A stretch of DNA of 64,000 bases from Podaxis mareebaensis (lineage: Eukaryota; Basidiomycota; Agaricomycetes; Agaricales; Agaricaceae): positions 248,001 through 312,000 of the forward strand of contig JAEUWP010000601.1 of assembly GCA_018524725.1 (NCBI GenBank). The letters run 5' to 3'. Shown in pieces: positions 1 through 11,975 of this stretch (its first letter is position 1; every line of letters starts with the position of its first letter). The notes beneath the pieces were generated by a model that saw only the letters and a list, made by a program, of their open reading frames with translations, was not told where the DNA came from and did not search any database. The translations under genes were made by a program, and so were the position numbers.

Positions 1-1924
1 CACGGATGATGTTAGCGAATCAAGCGGCTCAGAATCTATGCCTGGACTACATGCTCGTCGTAACAGAGTCAACGATAGCCCGCTGCAGTCCTTTGCTACG
101 GAACTCACTACCGACTTGCGGTCACATTCAAATTCGGGAGGAGGTGTTACTCCGCCAGGAGAGCAGAAGTTTGTGGGGACCCCAGATTATTTGGCTCCCG
201 AGACGATCCTTGGTCTTCGGGGCGATGACGCAGGGGTTGACTGGGTATGTTTGTTTGCCTCGGGTGATGTGTTTAACTAACAGACTTCCTAACTTTTAGT
301 GGGCACTCGGAGTTATCACCTATGAATTCCTTTATGGGATTCCACCTTTCCATGCTGAAACGCCAGAGAAGGTCTTCGAGAACATCTTGTCGGGGCACAT
401 TGAGTGGCACGAGGATTGGATCGAGTTTTCCGAGGAAGCACGTGACTTCATCAAGGGCTTGTTGACGCTCGATCCTAATGAGCGGCTGGGGTCTAACGGC
501 GCCGAAGAAGTCAAGGCTCATCCTTTCTTTGCGGGTATTGATTGGGACAAAGTCACTACCACAGAAGCTGCGTTCATTCCCCAAGTCACAGATCCCGAAT
601 CAACGGATTACTTCGACCCTAGAGGTGCCATCCCTCAGTTATTCCAGGATGATGACCCCATTGCTCTTGCCACTCAATCGTCGCAAGGAAGCCCTGTCAT
701 CAGTTCCTCGATACCCCCGCCGTCTCTGCCTGTACCGATTGCGCATAAGGAGCCAACCTCGTCTGGTAGCGACGATTTCGGGTCTTTCAGTTTCAAGAAT
801 TTACCTATTCTCAAGCAGGCAAATGATGATGTTATTAGGAAATTGAAGACAGATCAGATGGCACCACTTACCCATGCCCTATCGGAGCCGACGCATAACA
901 GGAGGAAGAGCCTTTCCGCAAGAATAAAGAAACCTCCCAGTGTGGTTACCACTATGGACTCCAAGAACCAGATTACGAATCCCCCATCACCTGCTACCTC
1001 GACCTCCTCTGTCGCATCTTCACCCTCTCGAACGAGCTTACCTCCTCCGACTCCTGGAAGCGGTTCTCATATACGCAAGACATCTGAGTTCGGGGCGCTT
1101 GAACGCTTTAAACAGAACCATATGGAAGAACGACGCAACTCCATGCCGAGCCGTCTGCGTACCGCTTCTGTGTCCAGCACTGGAGATGGATCTGGCTCCG
1201 AAACGTGGAACTCTTCGGCCGGCAACGGTAGCCAGCAAGAGTGTAATACCCCGCCTTCTTCTGTACATTCCATTGATCTTAGGAAAGGACCTGACTTGAC
1301 TGATCGTGCGGTTACTTGTTTGCTCGCGGAGGATAACCCGATTACAGCCAAGATTATTGAGACGCTGCTTATACGGTTGGGGTGTCGATGTGTTGTTGTT
1401 CATGATGGTTCCGAAGCCATTAGTGTTGCTATGGGCGACATTAGTAAGTTGAAGTTTCAAGCGCTTTGGCCTGTGCTGAACTTGTTTTCCTAGAATTTGA
1501 TTGTATTCTCATGGATTTACACATGCCAGTCCGTAAGTGTATCATATCATTCATGTTATGGGTATAGTTTGATCAATCATATCGCAGTTGACGGCGAAGG
1601 TGCTGCCCGGTACATCAAGAGCACTAACAGCAAGAATACAAACACGCCCATCATCGCCGTTAGTGCCTACAGCAGTACAGACCCGAACGAACTGAGCAAT
1701 GTCTTCTCCGCTTCCCTATCAAAGCCTGTTCAGAAGGCAGATCTCCTAGGTAGAATTACTTTATTCAACACCGGCTGAAGGCTGACTTTCTCTTAGCTGC
1801 TATGCGTCAGTTGGGTTTTAAAACCTCGACAATGTCAAGTTCCAACGCCAAAGTCCTTACAACCCTCCGCCATCATTCGTCTTCGTCTTCCTATGCCCAG
1901 CAACCTGCTTACGTTCCTTCATGA
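1..1924 (+). CDS. rim15: Rim15/Cek1-type AGC protein kinase with C-terminal receiver domain, 3' part only
   Basis: The gene enters the window already open; the frame reads from base 2. Exons seen: <1-244, 300-1443, 1494-1532, 1588-1749, 1797-1924, all phase-consistent. The first residues are a linker, then the activation-segment motif GTPDYLAPE near base 180, the kinase C-lobe and an AGC-type HPFF tail. A long Ser/Pro-rich stretch follows (about 700-1290). A response-regulator receiver domain closes the protein: acidic pair in LLAEDNP, phospho-acceptor Asp in ILMDLHMPV, conserved Ser/Thr region IIAVSAYSS and Lys in LSKP. This order is that of Rim15 (yeast) and Cek1/Ppk18 (fission yeast) kinases, which act on endosulfine-type inhibitors of PP2A to drive quiescence and nutrient responses. 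The role is inferred from the family. The N-terminal PAS/kinase N-lobe part lies outside the window. Confidence 0.9.
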
Positions 1925-2413
1925 TAACATCTTAATGCCCTCGTTTCGTTCTTTCCCTTTTCCACAATTTCTCAATTGATTGTGTTTCTTTCTTGCTTTT
2001 TGTTTCGTCAACCATATGGCCCTACTATCAATTTCGTCGCTTTGATATACACTTCATCCACACTCGGTCATTTCGTTTCTGCCAGGCACATTCAGCATAT
2101 CAGCATACTACCACCCTCATCATTGTCATGTCACCCCCCGCATTTGTAACGTACTAGATTCCATGTTCTATACTCAATCCCATTGCCGTCTTTTGACTTG
2201 CCGGGCTTGAAAACATTTGTGATACGCCACTTGGCGAGGAACCGGAATATCAAGCACGAGTTGCTAGGTTACACTTGTTGGCGCCCAGAGGACCGTGGGT
2301 GAGTTTCGCGATGTGAGCGCCTGATGGATGCGCCGCACCAGGTGCCTGTTTCATACACCTCTTACTTATATTAGTTTCTTTCCCTCGCTTGAAAGATTCA
2401 TGCAGCCGTAGCC
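1925..2413. other. Intergenic region between kinase 3' end and UIM-protein gene
   Basis: About 490 bases hold the kinase 3' UTR (T/C-rich, several TTTC runs) and the promoter of the next gene. A short open frame on the minus strand at 2250-2483 has no family features and overlaps the first exon of the downstream gene. No RNA gene or repeat was recognised. Confidence 0.6.
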
Positions 2414-5400
2414 ATGACCGACAGAATACAAGCATATGGTCAGCCTTCGGGTGAGTCATCGGTATCACCGCTGATAGATACAAAGAGCAATTGACTGATT
2501 AACTAACTGCAATTCAAATCTGTATTCTACTCCACTATATTCCTGTGCATGCAATGCAGTACCATGGATGGGTTCTCATTCTAATAGCACAGCGGACGGT
2601 CGTCCGCTAGACATGGAGCACAGGCAACCGCACCGAGCAGCAACCTCGCCTACGACTTCAGGCAGTCCTCCCATGAATCAGTACCGGGGTCAAGCTGCCT
2701 ATCCAGCTTCCCTTTTCCCTGGCCAACGACCCCCGCAGACGGTCCACAGGTCCGACATATTCTTCTCCCCCGGCATGAATTACTCCCGTTACGATCCGTT
2801 ATACCCCACATACCCGACAAACAACATTGTCTCCAATACTGCCGCTCAGTTGTATCCCCCGCATCAGCAGCAATTCTATGGCGGCCGACAATTAGCAACC
2901 TCAAGTTCCCCACCACCACCCGTTCCCGTACCACCAAAACCGGCGGCACTTCAGCAAGAGGCAAGGCAGGAACACCAACATGGACCACTGCACCCTACTT
3001 TGTACCGGTCGTTCACCTCGCCCCCTCCAGTTCCTCCAAAGCCATCTTTGCTTTTCGAGCCTGAACATGCGGCGATACCCACCAGCGCCTACCTTGGCAC
3101 GCACCCTACCCATGTTACGACCACCACTACACCCATTTCCTCGCCCCCTCCTCCACCTCCGCTCGCGCCTTCTGCCGCTGAGACACCGCGAACTGAAGCT
3201 CAAGAGGAAGACGATGGGGATGACCTTGCCGTTGCGTTGGCATTGTCCAAGGACGAGTCGGCAAGGGAGGAAGAAAGGCTGAAAGAGTTGGCTAGACAAG
3301 AAGAGGAGGAGCTAGCACGCGCTTTAGCCGCATCGATGACGACGGCAAGGGGCGAGTATGATTATTATGACACTCAGCCTGAAGCCGGGCCTTCTAATCG
3401 GGCTTCTTCAATCACTCATTCATCCCCCTTCGCTGGTTCAGCCACTGATTTACTCACGGAAGCAGAGTCCTCAACTCCATCTTCGCCCCCTTCGACTTCT
3501 GAAGACATATCGAAGGACGCCTCAGATAGCTCCTCACAGCAACAGAAGTCACCGAACGAAGAGCTCAAGCCCGACAAGCAACTTTCCCAGGCACAAGAAA
3601 CAAACTCTATCACAGAAACAGCCAATACAGCCTCGCCGGCAGCGATAGAGAATCTTTCCATCGACGTCAACGTGCCTGCTGAAGTGGATCAATCCAATAG
3701 CGGTGATCAGCTTCCTGCGTATTCTCCGGAAACAACAGATCTGACACCCACTACCACAACTTTTTCACCCCTGGATCACCCATCCGAATTTCACACTCCA
3801 AATACAACACCAGGCGACAACAACGACGATTATGACGGCGAAGGGCTGCCGTATCTCAGAGAAGACAATGACACTCCTACTAGTGCGATTCCTCACCCAG
3901 CACCCCCTCTGGCCGGCCCACCCAAGGAATCAAATAAACCAGAATTAAGCCCAATATCTGCGTCACTTGCCACCCTCAATTACGACGACTCCTACATTGA
4001 CGAGGACGAGGCACTAGCTCGGAGGCTTGCAGAGGAAGAAGAAGCTGCATATCGACAAAGCCAAAGGAATAGTCGGGATTCCAACGAGGAAGACCTTCCC
4101 CGCACCACGAGTGTGACGAGTACCACTGTCGCAAACGCAGACGGTGACCTTCCTACGTACAGTGACGCCGTTTCTATCGCAAGCGCAAATGAAACGTCTC
4201 TCGGTTCGGCGACCATTCCCGAACTCAGAGTCGATGTAGTTTCCCCTGCATCATTGCTCAGCGAGGAGGGTGGCGAGCTATCCCGCAACTCCTCGAAAAA
4301 ATCTGGTGTTTCAGTCGCGAGTGAACCCATGCCAAGTGCCTCGTCATTTTCTCCTGTCCCTTTCCCACTCGATGCCCCCAAGGCTGTTACATTGCAGCCA
4401 AACGAACCACAAAGAGTCATTGGAAGAACGTCTTCCATGAGTGCTTTGCCGACCACAAGCCACATACATGATGATGATGACCTGCCTCCGCCCCCGGACG
4501 ATGACATCTCCGACGACCTTCCAGCGGCCACGTCCTCAAACTCGAGAGCCGTTCTTTTGTCAGCCTCAACAGCCGCTGCCACGAACAATTCGGTTGAGTC
4601 ATCTTCTGGTCCGAGCTCTTTGGGAGTGTTGAACGCCAACCACTTTGTCGACGCAGAGCTGCTATATGGAGTCTGTAAGTATCGAAGCTTCTTCCCGGAT
4701 CTTCACATATACTGATCGACTCGATATATAGCTATTCAGTTCACTCCTCCAGTCATATCTGCAAAGCTCACACCCATGCAAGGCCCGATGCCCACTCTCA
4801 TCTCATTGCCTTATGGCCGCTGTCCACCTCTTCATTTCCAAGCTCCAAGCTGGCGTCATATGTTGAAACTCATGGCACGGCTTAGCGGCACGAAGATAGA
4901 GCCTTCCATCGAGGCGCTAGCCGTGAACAAAAACGAAATGCTGAAACTTCGGACTGTGATTCAGTTTATCAAGGTTTGTGGTTAATTTAGGAAACATTGA
5001 CACTATTGCTAACAATCTCCTATACAGCCCCACCACATGGCACAGGAATGGCGAACCGTACTTTGGTTCACGATCGACCATCCGGTCCCACCCAATGTAC
5101 CAAATGCATACAAATACCACCCTACCAATGTCAATGTTTTGCCATGGTCCTATACCCTCTCAAGCATCCCTGCGATGCTCAAAGACGCCACAGATACTGT
5201 CCTCTCAAAGACCTACACGGTCCCGGCGACAGCCGCCGTCCCATACCCCTCTCTACCTATCACTTTCCCCAACCTTGCCCTCTACCTTCAAGCAGCGCTA
5301 GACGACTCAAGACAACAAAGTGAATCCAGCCCCTTGCGTAAACTGGCGAAGATGGTGCAGACATGCTACCCTAATGATCTCAATACCAATGGGACAGACG

Positions 5401-5543
5401 AGCCGGAAAAATCCGGCGTTGTTAGCGGATTGCTCAAGAAGGTTATTGGAAGGGCAGGAAAGAAGGGCAAGAAGGCAGGCGGCGGTGGAAATGAAGATAC
5501 TTATGACTTGGTGACGCCTTTCGTACCCGATGAATGGGGTTAA
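2414..5543 (+). CDS. Proline/serine-rich protein with ubiquitin-interacting motifs, function unknown
   Basis: Proposed exons: 2414-2450, 2560-4674, 4732-4973, 5028-5543. The first small exon (ATG at 2414) joins in phase to the large exon; an internal ATG at 2568 is the alternative start. The N-terminal third is rich in Pro, Tyr and Gln with several PPPPVP-type SH3-ligand stretches. Three UIM-like helices are visible: DDLAVALALSKDESA (about 3220), EEELARALAASM (about 3305) and DEALARRLAEEEEAA (about 4005). A Ser/Thr/acidic middle follows. The C-terminal 250 residues are the only globular-looking part (start near LKLMARLSG, then WRTVLWFTIDHP) and end in a Lys/Gly-rich stretch and VTPFVPDEWG. 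UIMs bind ubiquitin, so a ubiquitin or endocytic adaptor role is an inference. I do not recognise the C-terminal domain. Confidence 0.8.
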
Positions 5544-6302
5544 TTTCTCTGCGATCTCCGCTCACTTTACTTCATCTACTATTCGGGTTCACTTTATTCC
5601 CTTCGTTCCCATTCTCCTTATATTCGCACATATTCGCACGTGCTCAGTGCTTGGGTTCTGAAGACATTCTAGTCCTTCCTTTCAGCATGGATTCTGCTAT
5701 TGTTGTTAAGACAAGTACCTCGTGTGGCAAACCTTTCACTCCCACATTTACTATTCCATAGTGTAGCTGGTTTTAAAATGTACCCAATCCCCCTGTTGTA
5801 CTTATAATAGAACCTATAGCAAAGTATGAAATGCGAGTGACCAAGGGGGTAAGTTACTCATTTATATCTACCCTGGATCGATGGCAAAAATAACCCAAAA
5901 TAAGTAACCCCACCCAAGTATGGAGAGTTGGACAGACAAGGATACACATGTGCGTAGACATCGAAATGACACATTGCACGAGGACGAGAGGAAAGACTAA
6001 GATATCGGTAAGAGAATAATGACTGAGTCGCTTACTTGTTTCGCATGGGTTCATAACCGTGCGTAAATCGTGGGATAAAGTATTGCCTACTTCCACCGTT
6101 CCGCGGATCCATACTCCGCTTCTTGAGCACCACTTTCATGCTGCTTTAGCACACGGCTGGATGGCAGCTATGGGACCCATGACGTTCCGAGTTTTAAAAA
6201 ACTCTTAAGTTCACCAACTCCTGCATGTATATATAGGCCAGATTTTGGACGATTCGACTAGAAACCATCTCTCTGTCGCCTTCGCCGACCCCTTCTTCGA
6301 AG
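5544..6302. other. Intergenic region upstream of sugar transporter
   Basis: About 760 bases with the 3' UTR of the UIM-protein gene and the promoter of the transporter. Short open frames on both strands show no family motif. A TATA-like run lies close to the transporter start (see separate entry). Confidence 0.6.
6228..6235 (+). promoter_or_regulatory. TATA-like element before sugar transporter
   Basis: The octamer TATATATA lies 68-75 bases upstream of the ATG at 6303, in a position typical of fungal core promoters. It is seen directly; its use is inferred. Confidence 0.45.
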
Positions 6303-8872
6303 ATGTCAGGGAACCCTAACCTCAATGGCACTACTGCACAGGATGACTCTGAAAAATCCACAACGCAGCTACGTTACTCCCCGGATCTCGAGTCGGAAGA
6401 GTTTAAGCAAGAAGTCGAATCACAGAGGCTGTCACTGCGTGGACGCAAGTTGACTTGGGCTATTGGATTTGTGACTGGGACTGGGTTCACGCTTTTCGGG
6501 TATATTGCAAGCTTGTGAGAAACCAGTCATTAGGACATTAACCGCGATCCTTCCAGATATGATCAAGGCGTCATGTCTGCATTGCTGTCAGCCAACCAGG
6601 TAAGAGTACTCTGCATCACCAATGCCGCGCAAGCCAAGGGTGTTCACCTTGGTTTAGTTTGAGAAGACATTTCCCCAAGTCGTAACAAGCGATCAACATC
6701 CTAATCATGCAACATTGCAAAGTCTCCTGGTAGCCATATATGTTAGTTAACCTGAATCCTTTACGAGGGCACTACTCACAGCATAATGATTGTTTTGACA
6801 GGAGATAGGTTGCCTCGTGGGCGCACTGTCAAACCTCTGGATTGGTGATAGGCTAGGTCGCAGGCGAACAATCATCCTTGGAGGCATCGTGATGATCATT
6901 GGAGCTGTAATCCAGTCAGCTTCGTACAGCTACGCACAAATGCTCGTAGCTCGAGTGATTACGGGACTGGGCAACGGATTAAACGTGAGTGATTGGGTTC
7001 CTACCGATTCTTAACGAAATTAAAGAGAGTTCGCCAAATAGACCTCGACGGTCCCGTCATACCACGCAGAATGTTCGCCGGCGGCCAAGAGGGGAGCTCT
7101 CATAATGATTGAGGGAACTCTGATTACATTCGGTATCATGCTTTCGTGGGTCGATTTACGACGAATTTTTTTTTGGTCCCGACACGAACTGACGCGTTGG
7201 TCCCTGTTAGATATGTGAGTAAGGAAGAATAAGCCATAGGATGTCCGCCATTGCTCACTTGGACGATCTCAGTGGATCGATTTCGCGCTGTGAGTCTGAA
7301 TACCTGTATCACAGGAGGCCGTGCTTACATATGAGGGGGCAGGTTCTGGGCGAAGACAAGCTCAGCGCAATGGCGAGTTCCTATAGCACTCCAGATCGTC
7401 TTAGCTTTGATTATGATTATTTTCATTAATTTCGTAAGTAGGACACTTACCACTCACCTTCCGGTTCTGATGCATATACCCTTCAAAGCTCCCGGAATCC
7501 CCAAGATGGTACGATTCCCCCCACGGTACCTTCATACTATGTACTAAGGTGACTTGCAGGCTACTGAAGTCAGGTCAATCTGCACGTGCGATGGCGGTAA
7601 TCTCCGCCCTCGACGATAAGCCCATGACGGACCCAGGTGTTCAACAGACATTCCACGCAATCAAAGAAGCCGTAGAACTGGAAGAGGGGGCAACCACCGA
7701 GATAGGAGGTAAACAGCAACCCGCTGGCAAAGCGTCCTTGAGGGAGTTATTCTCTGGCGGTCGGAGCCAAAATTTCAGGCGGGTTGCACTTGGAGTTGTT
7801 ATCCAGTGTTTCCAGCAGGTGAGATCAAGGAAACATTTGCGAAAGAACGAATAGCACTCAAAAGGCGCAGATTACAGGAATCAATATCATCACTTACTAT
7901 GCTGTCAGTCTTCAACTATGTACCCCCCAACTCTTCCCGTCTCCAGCTGAAGTGAACAATCGTAGACACTCCTGTTCGAGCGCCTTGGCATTTCGGACGT
8001 CAAGTCTCGCATTCTTGCAGCATGCAACGGAACAGAATACTTCCTCGCGTCCTTCATCGCCATTGCTTTGATCGACCGCGTCGGAAGACGGAAGCTGATG
8101 CTCTTTGGGTCGTTCGGTCAAACATTGACCATGATTCTGCTCGCCATTCTAGGAAGCATCAATAATTCTGCTGCTCAAATCGTCAGCGCCGTTCTTTTGT
8201 TTGTGTTCAACTCGTTCTTTGCGGTAGGGTGGCTTGGTATGACTTGGTTATATGTGAGCCTCTTCCATCCACAAATTAGATATGACGGTAACTGACCAGG
8301 GTGATCGATAGCCTGCTGAGATCGTGGGTCTCCGCATGAGAGGTCCTGCCAATGCTCTCTCAACGGTAAAGCGGGGCTTTTTCTCGCTTTGATTCGCTAA
8401 TATTGTCGGCTAGGCAAGCAATTGGACCTTCAACTTCCTTGTAGTTATGGTTACTGGACCATCATTTGAAAATATCTCATGGGGGACTTACATTGGTAAA
8501 CCATATCCATCCCTACCGTTTCAATCCTGCTTACACGTCTTCTAGTTTTTGCCTCACTGAACGCCTTCATTATCCCTTGCGTCTATTTCTTCTTCCCTGG
8601 TACGTTCACTGACTGCTCAATAACATATGAGTGCCTAATTTGCGGACCAAATAGAAACGGCTGGAAGATCGCTTGAAGGTAAGTATCAATAGCTGTCTCG
8701 CGACCAGGTGATAACAGCTTCGGTAGATATGGATGTCATATTCGCCCTTGCACATCTAGAAGGCGTCTCGCCAGTCGCGGTTTCTCTCCGTAAGGACGTG
8801 CCTCCCGCGGGATCTCCCGAAGCGGACAGGATTCTGGGCTTTAGCAATGTTACCGACAAAAGCAAAGAGTAA
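6303..8872 (+). CDS. MFS sugar (hexose) transporter, 17 exons including a 4-nt microexon
   Basis: Exons as read: 6303-6514, 6557-6599, 6658-6741, 6802-6984, 7042-7145, 7211-7214, 7273-7289, 7343-7433, 7489-7508, 7560-7818, 7871-7903, 7966-8253, 8312-8365, 8414-8495, 8546-8599, 8655-8678, 8727-8872. They sum to 1698 nt, 565 aa, with every junction in phase. Family marks in order: YDQGVMSALL in TM1, GDRLGRRRTI in the TM2-3 loop, YWIDFAL, LPESPRW, QQITGINIITYYA, IDRVGRRKLM, a PAEIVGLRMRGPANALST loop (canonical PAEITPLRIR is altered) and the terminal PETAGRSLE signature. These define the sugar porter family of proton symporters in the plasma membrane. The substrate cannot be read from sequence. 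The 4-nt exon ATAT (7211-7214) is needed to keep frame and to supply Ser-Tyr before WIDF. The gene is convergent with IMP2, 88 bp apart. Confidence 0.92.
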
Positions 8873-8960
8873 TAGCTAAGCATGGAGGGAATAAAGAATA
8901 AATACCACCATCCGTGTTTAGATGATCCCAAATATACGAGTAACACACGGAAAAGATGTG

Positions 8961-9760
8961 TTAATATGTGCTTGCGTCAACACCGTAAGGTCGTCCAACC
9001 TTCACCCGTGCACGACGCGCCTTCTTGCGCTCGATCTCGTCCATTGCGTGTCGATACGCAGGAGCGCTAGGATCCGAGGGTATTCTAGTTTCGGAAAGTG
9101 GTCCGAAACGGTCTGGAGGCCACAGGAATCTAATGAGTTTGGACTGGATAAGTGCTGCTGGCACGGGTCCGAACAAGTTGCTATCGTCTGTTCTGAAGGA
9201 TTCATCTCCTACACACGGTGCATCATTACAGTTCGGGTTCGAGGAAAAGAGAGAAGAGCAACGAACCTTCGATCCAGACGTGACCTTGTGGAACTCTAAC
9301 TTCCGGCGCGGGACATGGCCAACGTGTCTTCACCGTGTCACCCTCTAGCGCAACTATACGTTTGATGATAATACGTCTTGGGTCATCTGGACATCTTCCG
9401 AATCGTTAGACCGCGCTTTTTCATCCAGTGCTACTGTGAGTGCCATACCGGAGTGTTACAATGTCTTCCCTGTTGTAATCATGAAGGGTGTGTATAGAAT
9501 AACGATCGAATAAGCAGATATCTTTCCATGTAGACGAGTCGGGGTTGAGCGTCGGCTAGCTGACGATAGATAGACATAAGGAAAGGGACACCGAGACCAC
9601 CTGCGCGATGACAGACCTTCATGCTCTGCCCACTGATTTGTTTGACCTCATAGAAGTGCAACAGAAGGAAGAGTGGAGTTGGTGACCAGTATAGCCATTT
9701 ACGAAAGGGTATCGGGCGACCTGAGCGTAGACCGACTTTTGTGAAGAGGTTCCCAAGCAT
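8961..9760 (-). CDS. IMP2: Mitochondrial inner membrane protease subunit 2 (signal peptidase I family)
   Basis: Exons on the minus strand: 9760-9617, 9555-9435, 9386-9267, 9208-8961; sum 633 nt, 210 aa. After a short basic N terminus and a hydrophobic membrane segment (LYWSPTPLFLLLHF), the catalytic serine motif ISGQSMKPTLNPD appears, split by the first intron. The catalytic lysine box is IIIKRIVALEGD, followed by VPQGHVWIEGDE and the S26 signature DDSNLFGPVPAALIQSK and FLWPPDRFGP. This is the order and length of Imp2/IMMP2L, which removes bipartite presequences from proteins sorted to the intermembrane space and works with Imp1. The third exon boundary (9435/9386) was chosen because other donors give stops. 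The gene is easy to miss because no exon makes a long open frame. Confidence 0.92.
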
Positions 9761-11975
9761 TTGAGGCAGAGGCGCGTCCAATTCGAGGGTCACCCGAGGG
9801 CAATCATGCCAGTTCCCGCGAGCGGACAAATATAGCCAAATGAGTGAGAATATGGTTTTTAACAGGTTTTTAACCAGGAATACTAGGATATATAAGACCA
9901 AGACAGTTCCGCTAGAGGCTACTCTGGTGGAGCATCACTCCTCCTCAGTTCTTGAACATGTTGATAACACTAACACTCCTGTTTTGTGTATAAGTACTCT
10001 TTTGTACCCCTTCTCGATCACCTACCCATGTTCTTCATCAACGAACAGTTGTTGATGACTTTTGGAAGGGATTGTCTTGCGCTGTGCTGTCCACGCATGT
10101 TAGGGGAAAGTCGGAGAGCTAACGACTCCCTGTAACAACCGATTGCCAATCCAGAGGTTGACTCTAGCGAACTTCGAAGGCTGACATGCCTGTCTTCAAA
10201 GACCTCGTTAAAGGGCCGATACTTGTGCCGACAACGAGATATTGGGAAACACAGAGAAGAAAGAAGTCTTGCAGGCATTTATATTTATCCACTATGAACA
10301 GTGAAGCAAAAGTATCGAAGTTGTATATACTGTCAGGAGGTGAAGGAACATCTGACACTGGAAATGTCTCTGTCACGATAAATTTAAATAAACCCTGTAT
10401 AGCACACGGCAGGAATGCGAACGCTGGCTTTGGATTGGACGGGATAGTTGAAGGAAATACCAGATGTCCTGTCACTTACGCGGGTCGAGAGTAGGGCTTA
10501 GATGACGGTCAGACCGCCGTATGGCACTTGGTGGCTTTTTAATTCAGCATGATTTTTCTTCGTTTTTATCCGAGTCAGATAGTCGGTCGTCTACCACTAT
10601 GCTGGTGACCCATGACACTATGTTTGCTCAGTGGGGGGAGCTGTCTGTAAGGTACTGACTTGACGCTATGCCGATTTCCGTGCGGTCTTGAGCGTCGCAA
10701 CTGACCTTCTAGTGAGCGACGACGGTTGGCGCTGGGAAAGAACATATCCTGATATGTTTGCTGTTTCGTCAAGATATCTCTCTTAGTTGCTCTCTTGCAT
10801 AGCCTCGATTGATTCATCGTCTGTACGGCAGTTGTACTTGGATCCAGAAGCGTCGGCAAAGCTTGCCGTCAGGCCCGTTACTAGGTATAGTATGTTTTGG
10901 AGCCGTGATCTACTTCTTGGGGGCAACTGGGATGATGCATTTTATACATAGTGTCTTGTCGATGATTAATAATCGATATATGGGGCCTGATTGATTGCCA
11001 ACACTCGAATTGCTCCCACCGCAAATCTTCTTAAATGCGTCGTTCTGGAGGTCAACAGAGAGACTTTCCTATGATTTTGACTTACAGTCCTCCTCTGAAT
11101 CTTATCATTCTTACTTTCCTGCTCACGCCAATGGTGTCGACATTCGCCCTATCTGTCCTGCATACGTCTCGGCAAGATGAAGGGGGTTTCTGCTGTCAAA
11201 TAATGAATCCCCCCATGTCGGCACCAAGGAGTGATGCTGAGGGTTGAATTCGAAACAAATAGTGATTGTAGGAGGACAACATCTGATCAACTGTTTCCTT
11301 TTGCTCGATTGCCTCGCCAGGGGGTATCTTCAAAAGCCTCTCCGCCGTTCCTCAAAACGCCGACTAGTTGGGTGCACGATGCAATGGACTGGGTACTTGT
11401 GTTGTGATGTCACTGAGCAATTGTGATTGGATTTGTCATCTATAGAGTCAGGACCCGTGCGCTGCACAGATTGCCATAGAGTCGCAGCTAATCGATAGAT
11501 AGGAAATCAATTATTCGCGATCTCAGAATCCTATGTCGTAAAGGATTAAAACCGAGGCCGAGGAAGCAACTTTTGATGAAATATGGGATGTCCAAAGGCG
11601 ATGGAATATCACACATAAGTATATCACATGCATACCATCGTTCCGAACATTCATATTCAGCGGAGAATCTATATCGCTCAAAGGAAGGTAGCAGGACGGT
11701 GGAAGGCACTGGCAAAGGAACCACGCAGAGGTCAAGCGTCCCACACTCGTCAGCCAATTAGACCACGTCTTCATCCCCCGTGAGAAACCATTCTCGTCTG
11801 TAAGTACTAAGATTAAATCTAGTAAACATGATGTAGGTATGGCGATAAAAAGTACATACTGAGTTTTAACAAAGAGGGAGCGGGATGGTCATACAATATC
11901 CACAAAAAATTACAAGCAGAAGATAAATTCACAAGAAACAAAAATATTTATGTTGCAATAAGATAGGTAAACGGG
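9761..11975. other. Gene-poor region between IMP2 and first RNR2 copy
   Basis: About 2.2 kb. Open frames of 60-140 codons occur on both strands (for example 10164-10475 minus, 10186-10494 plus, 10575-10859 minus) but none carries a family motif, and I could not chain them through introns into a protein I recognise. The first part is the IMP2 5' region and the last part the 3' UTR of the RNR2 copy. No terminal repeats, reverse-transcriptase or transposase motifs were seen. Confidence 0.5.

Noticed and set aside
1497..1778. Separate small response-regulator gene
   Set aside because: The receiver-domain residues splice in phase onto the upstream kinase, as in Rim15.
3992..4639. 215-codon minus-strand frame opposite the UIM-protein gene
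   Set aside because: It is the reverse shadow of a Ser-rich coding exon; composition (Ser/Gly/Leu runs) follows from the sense codons and no family motif is present.
9479..9901. 140-codon minus-strand frame as an independent gene
   Set aside because: Its middle is IMP2 exon 1; the remainder reads through the first intron in the wrong frame.
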